Assembly (NCBI RefSeq): GCF_012489685.1
Contig: NC_080043.1
Coordinates: 49,243,127-49,307,126, forward strand
Direction of reading: 5' to 3'
DNA from: Lotus japonicus
Lineage: Eukaryota; Streptophyta; Magnoliopsida; Fabales; Fabaceae
DNA: 64,000 bases
The number at the start of each line of letters is the position of its first letter. The first letter of the stretch is position 1. The position numbers and the translations under genes are program-made. A model generated the notes under the pieces. That model was not told the origin of the DNA. It searched no databases and saw nothing but the letters and a program-made list of their open reading frames with translations. Below are positions 40,744-51,916 of this stretch, piece by piece.

Positions 40744-40985
40744 AAGTCTCACGCTTCAGTGGAGTCTCACACATTCACAAAGTCTCACGCTTCAGTGAAG
40801 TTTTATGCTTTCACAAGGTCTCACGCCTCAGTGAATTTACACACTTGCACGAAGTCTCACGCTTCAGTGAAGTTTCATGCTCTCACAAGGTCTCACGCCT
40901 CAGTGGAGTTCCATGCTTTCCACAAGGTCTCACGCCTCAGTGGAGTATCCCGCATTCACAAGGTCTCACGCCTCAGTGAAGCTTC
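40744..40985. repeat. Minisatellite of about 36 bp, 7 units, in LTR K
   Basis: Units share GTCTCACGC-[CT]-TCAGTG. The same array has 7 units in LTR L and 4 in LTR J. Because the unit is about 36 bp it keeps long frames open on the plus strand, but these are by-products. It lies in the transcribed part of the LTR, inside the predicted second intron. Confidence 0.85.
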
Positions 40986-41691
40986 TCGGCTCATCCCATG
41001 GATGGCTAATCAAACTGCTCAACGAGCGAAGGAGTATCAACATACTCAGAACTTTCCAATCTCCTCAACACTTGGATCCGACGACACTTCTCGTTTTCCA
41101 AAAACTAAGATTTGCATCCAAAGCTCCCTTTCGAGTTTATTATCATTAATTGAAGATTTAAAGGTTGTTTAATGTCTTATGAGTTTTCTTTTCAAAATAA
41201 TATCATTTTAGTCTTATCGCAAAAGCTTATAAGTTCTCGGGATCTCCTAATCCCCAACTGACACCAGAGAATGCCTCGATCCATACAACACCACAACAAG
41301 GCCCGAATCTCATTCGTCCTTTCAAGCTTTCTCAAAACTCTCAAAATAAAATCGGCATGACCTGCCCGCTTTTCTCACCGTTCAGAAACTCAGATTCCAG
41401 TGCACAGCATATTTAAATCATCACAATCAACAACATGTCATATATCAATACATCTCATCATAAACACTTAGCACATAGCATATACAGCATGCACCACACA
41501 TCCTAGATTACCCACATAGCACATAGCATGTAAGTCAATCTCAAAAACATTCAGTAGATGAATCATCTACATTGTCAGCCGAAGCCTCAGAAAACATTTT
41601 CCAATCACACACAATTCCAGTGCATAAACAGTAAACAATGTCGAAACCTCGACCCTAAGCATTAACTAGAGATTCAGTGAGAAGCCCTCAC

Positions 41692-41769
41692 TTGAAGGTT
41701 CTCCAGGATTAACTTCCAACTCTTCCTCACGATCCAAGTGTTGTTCCTCAGGAAATTCCTCAAAAGTTC
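41692..41769 (-). other. 78-nt exon-like block of LTR K
   Basis: On the minus strand TTTTAAAG precedes it and CTTCAA/GTGAGGG follows. It is open in the two frames also open in LTRs G, H, I and M, despite many substitutions. Confidence 0.6.
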
Positions 41770-42584
41770 CTTTAAAACAAAATCACAGAAATACTATCAG
41801 AATCTATCGGAAACTAAGCTATTGATACTTACTAAGGTCACTCGAAGTAATCTATACCCTAAGGTACGATAAACTAGCGCGAAAGGACAAGTTTTCGGAA
41901 AAGGAAATTTTCCTCCTCCCCCCTAATAGGGCTCGGCCACTTTGTGCAATTATGGGGCTCGATTTTTCTTCGATCAAACTTGGTTCCTATGCTTTCATAA
42001 GCCGTAACTAAGGGTATTCTGAACTCGGAAAAATTATCGGATCAAAAACTGTCGCAGGGGTATTTTGGTCATGATTTTTAACTTAGGATTTTTCAAAACT
42101 GAAATCCCAAAAATAAAATTTTGCAGGGACGTCACCAACGACGTTTATGACAACTAATCCTACTAGCACTAAGCTAAGGCGATAGTTTTCAGCCTAAAGG
42201 TTGAAGCTTTTCTTCAAAAACTCCAAAAATGGGTATTTTAGGCTCAAATTGATTCCAGCGGAATTCCGGCGACATAACGGAAAATCTAACCTGGCAGAAG
42301 TGATCTTGGGTGCATAAGGAAGAGGTTTAGAATCAGAAATGAAAGATTCAGGATAGTTTTGCAAAAACCCATAAACTATCCGCTCAGAAAACTCTACAGA
42401 AAAGCTATGGAAAAAGCGATCAGAGGTAAGGATTAGCGACTATACCTCGAGGCCTTGAAGCAGCAACTGATTGATCGACGATCAAGCAAACGATGAAGAA
42501 AATCTTCTCCTCCTTCTTCCTCTTTGTAGCCGCGGGTTTGGGTGGGGAAATGGGTAGTTTTTTTGTTTTTTCTTCCTTTCTTTG

Positions 42585-42594
42585 CTATATATAG
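42585..42594 (-). promoter_or_regulatory. TATA box of LTR K
   Basis: The minus strand reads CTATATATAGC. The predicted start lies near 42560, with a roughly 115-nt first exon ending at the donor at 42445. Confidence 0.6.
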
Positions 42595-43300
42595 AAGGTG
42601 GAAATTCGCGGGAAAATGAAAGTTTCGCGAATCTGATTTTTCCGGCGTCATTCTCCATGAATTATTAGATATGTTTTGGCAAAAGAATTCCAAAACTATA
42701 AAGAGGTCTCCTTGTATTTTTGGCAACTAAAGCATAGTCGGTATAAAACTATTTTACCCGATAAGTTGCTTTTTGCATCGAATGTCGGAATAGAAAACTT
42801 CCTTCTGAAGAAAGATTGAAATCATCAAGAGAAATGGGTGTACGCGTGTAGAATCTTCATTTGAAGCTCCGAATAGAAAAAGTCTTCATTGTCGGTTGAT
42901 TCTAGGGTTTTGAAAAACCAGGGTTTCGTTTTCGGCAAACTTCCGATGATTGGAATCGGACGTTCGTAGATCCTAGAGTTTCGCCTCGAAACGATGGTGA
43001 TATATGGAAAAAGAGAAGTTCTAACATTTCTCTGAAGATTTTAGGAATTAACTGCCATCGTGCCTAAAAGTGAAAATTAGCTATATACTAGGGTTTCTGA
43101 CCTAGGTTTAAGCGTAAAACGTTCGTGTTATAACTTTTATCGATCATAATGCAATCCTTGAACTTTTCCTGAACTTTCTCCTTCATAAATATATTTCATT
43201 TAATGAACTTTTGTTCAGGTTTCCCTTCACATTACATCAACCCTAATCGTGAATAAGAAGTTTATTCACCTAGCATAAGCTTAAAAACTTGGGCCTTACA

Positions 43301-43320
43301 TTACTACCCTCCAAAAAGAA
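43301..43320 (-). promoter_or_regulatory. Polypurine tract of the gag-only element
   Basis: On the minus strand GGAGGGTAGTAA directly precedes the LTR start TGTAAGG. Just upstream lies TTTCGAGGACGAAACT, a sequence common at the 3' end of Del/Tekay-like internal regions. Confidence 0.65.
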
Positions 43321-44843
43321 AGTTTCGTCCTCGAAACTTAAGGTCCGGCAAAAGTTCTGAATATTGTTCCCTTGATCTTTTCCTCCAATTCCCTATAGCA
43401 CCGTCTGTGCCTTTTTTCCGAATAACTTCCACTAAAGCACTCTGCTTTCCCTTTGTTTTGTTTCACTCTTCTAGTCCCCATGTTGATCGACGGCGTCTCA
43501 AAAGACATATCATCTTCCCACTCTATGTTGTCCGGCTCGACCACTTGATAATCCCCTATACGGAACATTGCGTTGGAGTCTAATGGTCCATTAACGTCAC
43601 TTCCAAGTTCTTAACTATCGTCGCTCGCACCATGAAATCAATCTTCTACTTAGTCACCGTTCAAATTTAAAACTCGACTTGAGTCTTAATACCTCGTGCA
43701 TGACGAGACTCATCCTCTTAATCATCAATTCATTGACCACCCATAAGCTAATCATCTTCTTAATATCCAACAATCCATTATTGTCGTCTTCGTCCTCAAA
43801 ACATTCCTCACTCAAACCAATTTCGACTTATTGAAATCCTAAACACTTCGCATAAATCGAGATTTATCCTCTAGAAGATCAAATCATCACTATACCTCAA
43901 GGGACTTAACTAGTCATTTCGTCATCCGATCCTCCAACCTTCTGAGGTTTTAACTACTATCGTAACTGCTATTACCCTACATCCCTTACTCACACGTGAT
44001 TTTCGACTCCCCAAGTCAATCTTAATCATAGGATTCTTATTCAACTGAGCAAAATTCACTTGCTAACTCTATCATGCATCACCAAAATCCATAACAAAGC
44101 TCAATTCACTATTAGACTCTGAGTAGCTTGTCCAAATATGATAACTTCAAGTATTCATCTGAATACTAACACTTTCCTTCTTTTAACTTGATTACCATCT
44201 CGTCGATAAACTTCTTGATCTCCCAATCAAATTATGACAAACTTCAAGTCCTACACACTTATGACAAGAATTAATAGACTTAGAACCTAAACCTTTTCCA
44301 AGTTTGGATCTCTGATGCTCTGTAACTCTTCAACATTTCCTAAGAGGATATTCATCTCTTAAGACTACAACTCCTTCGCAATGAAAACAAATACTTAATG
44401 AGAACTTTTTTTCTCCCAAACTCAACTACTCTTCGATCATCTCAAGTTAATCTTACCAATCCTTTTATCAAAGTCCATATCCAGCTGTGATTCCGAATAT
44501 CACCCCCTCAATATTAAGTTGATCAGGCCTAACACATCGAAGGTGAAAATCTAGAAAAGCCTACTGGAACAGCCAATGAGTTCCTATCATCCAATAGTCA
44601 CAAATATCTTGATATTAAATCCTCAATGATTCCGCTACGGAACTACACGCCCTCAACATCATACGTATACTACCCACAAGGAATCTCCCTAAGATTCAAT
44701 CTTCAGCTTCTACTTCTTGTTAAACGCATCGATGCAAAACTACTTTCTAGGCTGAACGTGTTATTCTAAACCTCGTGTAACTTCTATAGCTAAAATACGA
44801 GCTACGGTCAAATAAGGTATTAATAGGCGTAATAACTATAAGG
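43321..44843 (-). other. Internal non-coding region of K-L where pol is missing
   Basis: About 1.5 kb, AT-rich, with no motif of protease, reverse transcriptase, RNase H or integrase in any frame I could read. A short ORF at 43338-43568 (minus; ...CYRELEEKIKGTIF) may be the relic of the very end of pol. The rest appears to be sequence that replaced or decayed from pol. Confidence 0.6.
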
Positions 44844-46036
44844 TCAAAGCTTAGACAGTGTAAGTAAGTCAGGTGTGTTTGCACACGCTACGAAAGTAAT
44901 GGAATATACTATACTGAAATGAGAAAGAATGGTTAGAAGGTTACCATCGTTCTTGCGCTCTCCTCTGACAAATCCCTCAGCTCTCTCACCGTCCATGGTG
45001 TAAACTCTTGCTTTGGCAGCAGAACGCTTCCCACGAGCAGTGTTCACAGTTGGTTCCGTCTTAGGTGCTCTGCACTGACCGGCAGTGTGCCCCATTTTGT
45101 TACAATTGAAGCACTTGGGCCTCTTGTTGGAACAAGCATTAGCATAATGCCCCAGTTCCCCACATCTGAAACAGGTCATCTCCTTCTTCAAAGTCTGATC
45201 TCCGGAACCTCCAGCAGTACCCGCCATGGGTCTGTAAGATCCTGAAGTAAATCCTCTTCCAGCAGGACGCTGATATGGCCCCCTGCTCTGAAATTTCTCT
45301 CTACTCTGAAAATTTTGAGAGCTCGACCTCATCGGCCCTCCAGTTCCAGCCCGGTTTAGCCTCCGGTTCTTCATCAGTTCCACCTCCGTGGCTTTCTCAA
45401 CCAAGGATTGGAATCGCATGATTCCCAGCGGCCTCACTGAGTCCTCAATATCCGGCCTCAGTCCATTGACAAAACGCTTGCACATATAGCGCTCGTTCAC
45501 GTGATCATGAAAGAATTGGAAATGCTTCGCCAAAGATTCCAGCTTCGAAGCAAATTCCGGTACTGACATACCTCCCTGACGGAGTGTCAGAAATTGTGAC
45601 TCCCGCTCATCCCGAGCACTTGTTGGAAAGTATTTCTCCAAGAATGCAGTTCGGAAGGAGTTCCAGTTGATCTCCTCATGGTTATCCTCCATAATCCCCC
45701 TGGCGCCCTTCCACCAGTACTCAGCATCACCGAGCAGTAGATAAGTCGCCATGCCCACTTTGGCACCCTCAACAGTCTGCAGCACGCCAAATATCTTCTC
45801 GACCCCTGAATCCAGAGATCTGCTTTATCCGGGTCAGTACCACCAGAGAACTTTGGTGGGTTTTGCCTCCTGAAATCATTGAGGCCTTTGTTCTGGTCCA
45901 GAGTTACTTCCCTCTGGCGCTGATGTTGTTCACGTGCCTCCTCAGCAGCACGCCTCATCGCACTATCATTTGCTTGTGCTGTCACGGCTTGGGCCATAGT
46001 GGCCATCATCTCAGCTAGCTGATTGGTATTCACCAT
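44844..46036 (-). pseudogene. gag of the gag-only element (one frameshift)
   Basis: It starts MVNTNQLAEMMATMAQ at 46036, with a Gln/Glu/Arg-rich N-terminus. A single-base shift near 45808 (within ADLWIQG) splits it; from 45785 the frame is open. The capsid region (LLLGDAEYWWKGAR, FLEKYFPTSARDERE) is followed by a basic linker and two zinc knuckles, CFRCGELGHYANAC and CFNCNKMGHTAGQC. After RVYTMDGERAEG, where protease should begin, the sequence departs and stops at 44844. The family gag assembles particles around RNA. With one frameshift this copy is probably dead, though a close relative could be intact. Confidence 0.82.
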
Positions 46037-46232
46037 GTTCTGTTAAGTTAAACAAACAGTTAGTACTCATCATAAGATAGCATCTAGTATAACTATACAA
46101 TATGATTAAGCAATAACTTCAATCAATTTTTAAGCGAAAAATCGCTTGCAGACAATCAATTTTCACTCTATGCAGAGTCACACAACCTAGCACAGAAGAC
46201 CTATTCCCCAACAACTCCCGAAAGACTCGACC

Positions 46233-46246
46233 GTGCTCTGATACCA
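46233..46246 (-). promoter_or_regulatory. Primer-binding site of the gag-only element
   Basis: The minus strand reads TGGTATCAGAGCAC, three bases inside the 5' LTR (L). It is complementary to the 3' end of initiator tRNA-Met and proves the minus orientation. Confidence 0.88.
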
Positions 46247-46249
46247 CAA

Positions 46250-49200
46250 TGTAACACCCCGATTTCGGTGGCGTCACTTTAGTAACCAAAATAAACTTAA
46301 TGCGGAAAAACGTGAATATATTTTTTTTTTTAATAATAACTAAGACGAGACTGAATTAAATAAAACCCAAAAGCGAAATCTACAGAACTAATATACAATA
46401 AATATAACAGCCCCCGCTGTAAGTAGCTAGCCACGTCACGAGTAAACCTCCAGTGACGGGTAACAAGAAAAGTAGCGCCCGTAGGCAATATGTACAAACC
46501 AAATCTAAAGGTAAGTGTCCGCAACACCATCCCTCAAAAACTGAGAATAAGCTGGCCCATCGGCCTGAAGCAAGACCTCCTAAGTCCAACCAACTCTCTG
46601 TGATTCCCGTAGAGAAACCACACAAAAAGTTATAGGCGGGAAACTACCCTGTCCCAAAAGAAACAAATGATGTTCAGAGCTAAGACTCTACTCCTACACT
46701 AATCCCATCTTGAGGAGCTCACACCAGCACTAAAACCTACATACTAGCATGATCGTCGACCGAATTCGAAATCCAGAACGACCTAGTCTATGTACACCAT
46801 CCGTCATCCTCTCGCTACCGCGACGCGCTCCTGTTCCAGCATCCCAACCTAGTTCCCCCCGAAGGGTGAACCATCATGAACTAGCCCGCCAAAGACATCT
46901 GACAATGGGCGTTTGTCCGCCAAAGCACACACAGAAGACGCGAGGGTCAACTCCAACGAATTATGTAAATAATAGCAAGGATAGATACAAATAATAGAGT
47001 AGCCACTTAGGCTTATAACTAGGGATAACATCCTAGGGTTGCATATTCCACAATGAATATAAACGACAGTAAATCACAGTTAACATGCCTCAAGTAGAAC
47101 TAACAAGTATCAAAACACACTCATCAACTAAGTCAGTATGCATGTTGCATGAAGTGATATGCAGGTCAACCCAGTAAACCAATATGCAATCCGGAAACGG
47201 ATGGACATCAAACGGATCAATCCTAGCACCAGCAACGGTGGGACCATTTCTGCCCGCGTGCCTCTTACACCACACAAAGGTAGTCAGATCAGCCGTAACC
47301 CGTAGGTCTGCCATTTCGGTCTGCTACAAGAGACGTCTACAGACGCTCTATCGCGGAAATCCGGGTCTTATGACCATTTTGGAATCCACCGAGGTCCGGT
47401 ATCACGCCGTGTATTAACCTCCTATGTGTGCATGAATGCAATGTGATTAACCGAACAACGTCTCCGACCTCACTCGACACGTCGCCACGTGTTCTAGGTA
47501 AATTAATGTCTCTAAAAGCTTACCCTAAGGTAAAAGTCGATTATGCGACAAAATACAATAATCATAAAATGAGTGCAACCACTCACGATAACTCTTCGAG
47601 TCATCAATGCTCTCACGAAGTCTCACGCTTCAGTGGAGTCTCACACATTCACAAAGTCTCACGCTTCAGTGAAGTTTTATGCTTTCACAAGGTCTCACGC
47701 CTCAGTGAATTTACACACTTGCACGAAGTCTCACGCTTCAGTGAAGTTTCATGCTCTCACAAGGTCTCACGCCTCAGTGGAGTTCCATGCTTTCCACAAG
47801 GTCTCACGCCTCAGTGGAGTATCCCGCATTCACAAGGTCTCACGCCTCAGTGAAGCTTCTCGGCTCATCCCATGGATGGCTAATCAAACTGCTCAACGAG
47901 CGAAGGAGTATCAACATACTCAGAACTTTCCAATCTCCTCAACACTTGGATCCGACGACACTTCTCGTTTTCCAAAAACTAAGATTTGCATCCGAAGCTC
48001 CCTTTCGAGTTTATTATCATTAATTGAAGATTTAAAGGTTGTTTAATGTCTTATGAGTTTTCTTTTCAAAATAATATCATTTTAGTCTTATCGCAAAAGC
48101 TTATAAGTTCTCGGGATCTCCTAATCCCCAACTGACACCAGAGAATGCCTCGATCCATACAACACCACAACAAGGCCCGAATCTCATTCGTCCTTTCAAG
48201 CTTTCTCAAAACTCTCAAAATAAAATCGGCATGACCTGCCCGCTTTTCTCACCGTTCAGAAACTCAGATTCCAGTGCACAGCATATTTAAATCATCACAA
48301 TCTACAACATGTCATATATCAATACATCTCATCATAAACACTTAGCACTTAGCATATACAGCATGCACCACACATCCTAGATTACCCACATAGCACATAG
48401 CATGTAAGTCAATCTCAAAAACATTCAGTAGATGAATCATCTACATTGTCAGCCGAAGCCTCAGAAAACATTTTCCAATCACACACAATTCCAGTGCATA
48501 AACAGTAAACAATGTCGAAACATCGACCCTAAGCATTAACTAGAGATTCAGTGAGAAGCCCTCACCTGAAGGTTCTCCAGGATTAACTTCCAACTCTTCC
48601 TCACGATCAAAGTGTTGTTCCTCAGGAAATTCCTCAAAAGTTCCTTTAAAACAAAATCACAGAAATACTATCAGAATCTATCGGAAACTAAGCTATCGAT
48701 ACTTACTAAGGTGACTCGAAGTAATCTATACCCTAAGGTACGATAAACTAGCGCGAAAGGACAAGTTTTCGGAAAAGGAAATTTTCCTCCTCCCCCCTAA
48801 TAGGGCTCGGCCACTTTGTGCAATTATGGGGCTCGATTTTTCTTCGATCAAACTTGGTTCCTATGCTTTCATAAGCCGTAACTAAGGGTATTCTGAACTC
48901 GGAAAAATTATCGGATCAAAAACTGTCGCAGGGGTATTTTGGTCATGATTTTTAACTTAGGATTTTTCAAAACTGAAATCCCAAAAATAAAATTTTGCAG
49001 GGACGTCACCAACGACGTTTATGACAACTAATCCTACTAGCACTAAGCTAAGGCGATAGTTTTCAGCCTAAAGGTTGAAGCTTTTCTTCAAAAACTCCAA
49101 AAATGGGTATTTTAGGCTCAAATTGATTCCAGCGGAATTCCGGCGACATAACGGAAAATCTAACCCGGCAGAAGTGATCTTGGGCGCATAAGGAAGAGGT

Positions 49201-50175
49201 TTAGAATCAGAAATGAAAGATTCAGGATAGTTTTGCAAAAACCCATAAACCATCCGCTCAGAAAACTCTACAGAAAAGCTATGGAAAAAGCGATCAGAGG
49301 TAAGGATTAGCGACTATACCTCGAGGCCTTGAAGCAGCAACTGATTGATCGACGATCAAGCAAACGATGAAGAAAATCTTCTCCTCCTTCTTCCTCTTTG
49401 TGGCCGCGGGTTTGGGTGGGGAAATGGGTAGTTTTTTTGGTTTTTTCTTCCTTTCTTTGCTATATATAGAAGGTGGAAATTCGCGGGAAAATGAAAGTTT
49501 CGCGAATCTGATTTTTCCGACGTCATTCTCCATGAATTATTAGATATGTTTTGGCAAAAGAATTCCAAAACTATAAAGAGGTCTCCTTGTATTTTTGGCA
49601 ACTAAAGCATAGTCTGTATAAAACTATTTTACCCGATAAGTTGCTTTTTGCATCGAATGTCGGAATAGAAAACTTCCTTCTGAAGAAAGATTGAAATCAT
49701 CAAGAGAAATGGGTGTACACGTGTAGAATCTTCATTTGAAGCTCCGAATAGAAAAAGTCTTCATTGTCGGTTGATTCTAGGGTTTTGAAAAACCAGGGTT
49801 TCGTTTTCGGCAAACTTCCGATGATTGGAATCGGACGTTCGTAGATCCTAGAGTTTCGCCTCGAAACGATGGTGATATATGGAAAAAGAGAAGTTCTAAC
49901 ATTTCTCTGAAGATTTTAGGAATTAACTGCCATCGTGCCTAAAAGTGAAAATTAGCTATATACTAGGGTTTCTGACCTAGGTTTAAGCGTAAAACGTTCG
50001 TGTTATAACTTTTATCGATCATAATGCAATCCTTGAACTTTTCCTGAACTTTCTCCTTCATAAATATATTTCATTTAATGAACTTTTGTTCAGGTTTCCC
50101 TTCACATTACATCAACCCTAATCGTGAATAAGAAGTTTATTCACCTAGCATAAGCTTAAAAACTTGGGCCTTACA
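46250..50175 (-). repeat. LTR L (5' LTR of the gag-only element), 3926 bp
   Basis: Nearly identical to LTR K throughout, including the ORF wreck (46743-46898), the 7-unit minisatellite (about 47617-47859), the 78-nt block (48566-48643) and the TATA box near 49460. As the 5' LTR it would drive the element. Confidence 0.92.
48566..48643 (-). other. 78-nt exon-like block of LTR L
   Basis: Same borders and length as in LTR K; the donor side reads CTTCAG/GTGAGGG on the minus strand, closer to consensus than in K. Confidence 0.58.
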
Positions 50176-50180
50176 TAATA

Positions 50181-50328
50181 CTCTACTCCTACACTAATCA
50201 CATCTCGAGTAAGTCGCTCGGTGGCCAGCGGGGTCGACCACCCATGAACCGTAGTCCTCCTGATCAAGCTTCTCCAACCTAGTTTCCCCCGAAGGGTGAA
50301 CCATCGTGAACCGGTCCGCCATGGACAT
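50181..50328 (-). pseudogene. LTR-encoded ORF of M, N-terminal relic
   Basis: The acceptor-like CTTTGTCAG, the ATG and a decayed MSMAD-type start are present, with the VVDPAGHRAT region readable in a second frame. The C-terminal half lies across the K-L insertion at 39376 or is deleted. Confidence 0.5.
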
Positions 50329-50999
50329 CTGACAAAGGCGTAGTCCGCCCAAACACACACAGAAGACGCGAGGGTCAACTCCAAAGAATTATATAATTAA
50401 TAAAACCAGATATATAGGATAATAGTTATTAGCCTTTCAGGCTTATAAGTTTAGGGATAACATCCTAGGGTTGCATGTATCACAATGAATATAAAAGATC
50501 GTAATAACAATTAGCATGCCTCAAATAGGATAAACAAGTACCAATCACACTCAGCAACTAAGTCAGAATGTATGTTGCATGAAATGCAATGCTGGTTGAC
50601 AAGATGCATCCCGGAAGAAGGATGGACACCAACGAGTCAGCCCTAACACCGGCCATAGTGGGACCATTCCGCTCGGGCGTCTCTTACACCACACAAAAGT
50701 AGTCAGATCAGCAGTGAACCCGTAGGTCTGCCATTCCGTCTGCTACTGAGGACCACCGTAGTGTCCTAAATATGGAAATCTGGGTCTTATGACCATTTTG
50801 TAATCCACCGAGGTCCGGTATCACGCCGTGTATTAACCTCAAAATGAGTGCATGAATGCATGTGATTAGCCAAACAACGTCTCCGACCTCACTCGACACG
50901 TCGCCACGTGTTCTAATTAACTTAATGTCTCTAAAAGAATACCCTAAGGTAAATGTCGATTCTGCGACAAAATGAATTAATCAAAAGAAGAAGAATGTA

Positions 51000-51240
51000 C
51001 TTTGGAACTCATGGTTCCCGGCTAAACTTTAGATAGCCAAACATTAAACTGCTCATCGAGCGAAAGAGTACGATTGTACTTGGAAACTTATAGTTTCCGG
51101 CTAAACTTTAGATAGCCAAACATTAAACTGCTCATCGAGCGAAAAGAGTACGATTGTACTTGGAAACTTATAGTTTCCGGCTAAACTTTAGATAGCCAAA
51201 CAATAACCTGCTCATCGAGCGAATGAGTATCAACATACTC
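51000..51240. repeat. Tandem array of about 80 bp, 3 units, in LTR M
   Basis: GCTAAACTTTAGATAGCC recurs at 51021, 51100 and 51180. Each unit also holds short hairpins: GGAAACT-TAT-AGTTTCC and GCTCATCGAGC. Single copies of similar hairpins lie at the same place in LTRs G and I. Confidence 0.85.
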
Positions 51241-51838
51241 GGAAACTTGTAAGTTTCCTCAAAACTTGGACTCGACGACACTTCTCATATTTTCAAAACT
51301 AATATACAGGCTCTAAGCTCTTATCTAAGGTTGTTATCATTGTTCAAGGGTTTTCGAGATTGATTAATGTCTTATGAATTTTCCTTGAGAAAATAGGTTT
51401 CTTTTAGTCTTATAACGTTTCCTACGAGTTTCAGGGATTCCATAATCCCAAATAATTTCTGAGAAGGTCTCGATCCATTAAAACATAACAAGGTCCGAAC
51501 TTCGTTCGTCCTTTCAAACTCTCTCAAAATCTCATAAAAATTCGGCATGACCTGCCCGCAATCCTCACTCCTCAGAATCACAGTTATCAGTGGAATAACA
51601 TAAATCAGCTTAATCAATAAACATAAACAGCATATTCCAACACATCCTAGATTAATCATTTAGCACATAACATGTGAATCATTTAGCACGCAATATCATG
51701 GCATCAGGTACTCAACAAGATCGGCCGAAGCCTCAGAAAACATTTCAGGCATTTAGCAGTTAAGTGCATAACACATAAATCAAGTCGAATTCGTCGACAC
51801 CTAAGGCATTATCTAGTAATTCAGAGAGTAGCCCTCAC

Positions 51839-51916
51839 CTGTAGCTCCTCCAGCGTTTTCCTCACAAGCTCCTTCACGTTCCTCGCCTTGATCTCCAGGA
51901 ACCTCCTGAACAGAAC
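51839..51916 (-). other. 78-nt exon-like block of LTR M
   Basis: On the minus strand it follows TTGCTTAAG and ends CTACAG/GTGAGGG, a near-perfect donor. In the ATG-compatible frame it reads to ...RKTLEELQ. Confidence 0.62.

Larger units (their letters stand above)
39377..43300 (-). repeat. LTR K (3' LTR of the gag-only element), 3924 bp
   Basis: On the minus strand it runs from TGTAAGGCCCAAG (right) to CGGGGTGTTACA (left). It has a TATA box (42585-42594), a first exon ending CTCGAG/GTATAG (42446), the 78-nt exon (41692-41769), a 36-bp minisatellite (40744-40985) and the wreck of the LTR ORF (39870-40025). The rest is non-coding. Confidence 0.9.
39377..50175 (-). mobile_element. Complete gag-only LTR element K-L (10.8 kb)
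   Basis: Two giant LTRs in the same orientation (39377-43300 and 46250-50175) flank a 2.95-kb internal region. Perfect TAATA target duplications lie at 39372-39376 and 50176-50180. The internal region has a tRNA-Met primer site, a gag, and a purine tract, but no reverse transcriptase, integrase or protease. This is the layout called TR-GAG: terminal repeats with gag. Comparing the LTRs by eye I found about 25 substitutions in 3.92 kb, so the insertion is young. It must have used pol from a relative. Confidence 0.9.

Noticed and set aside
40744..40985. CRISPR-like look of the regularly spaced repeat
   Set aside because: Plant LTR DNA; the 'spacers' are themselves similar to each other, and the array is a minisatellite repeated in sister LTRs.
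40699..41172. Long plus-strand ORFs with a 12-residue repeat (KSHASV, TRSHASV), also at 47573-48046 and 60009-60311
   Set aside because: They lie on the strand opposite to the LTR and exist only because the minisatellite unit is close to a multiple of three. No start context or conservation beyond the repeat.
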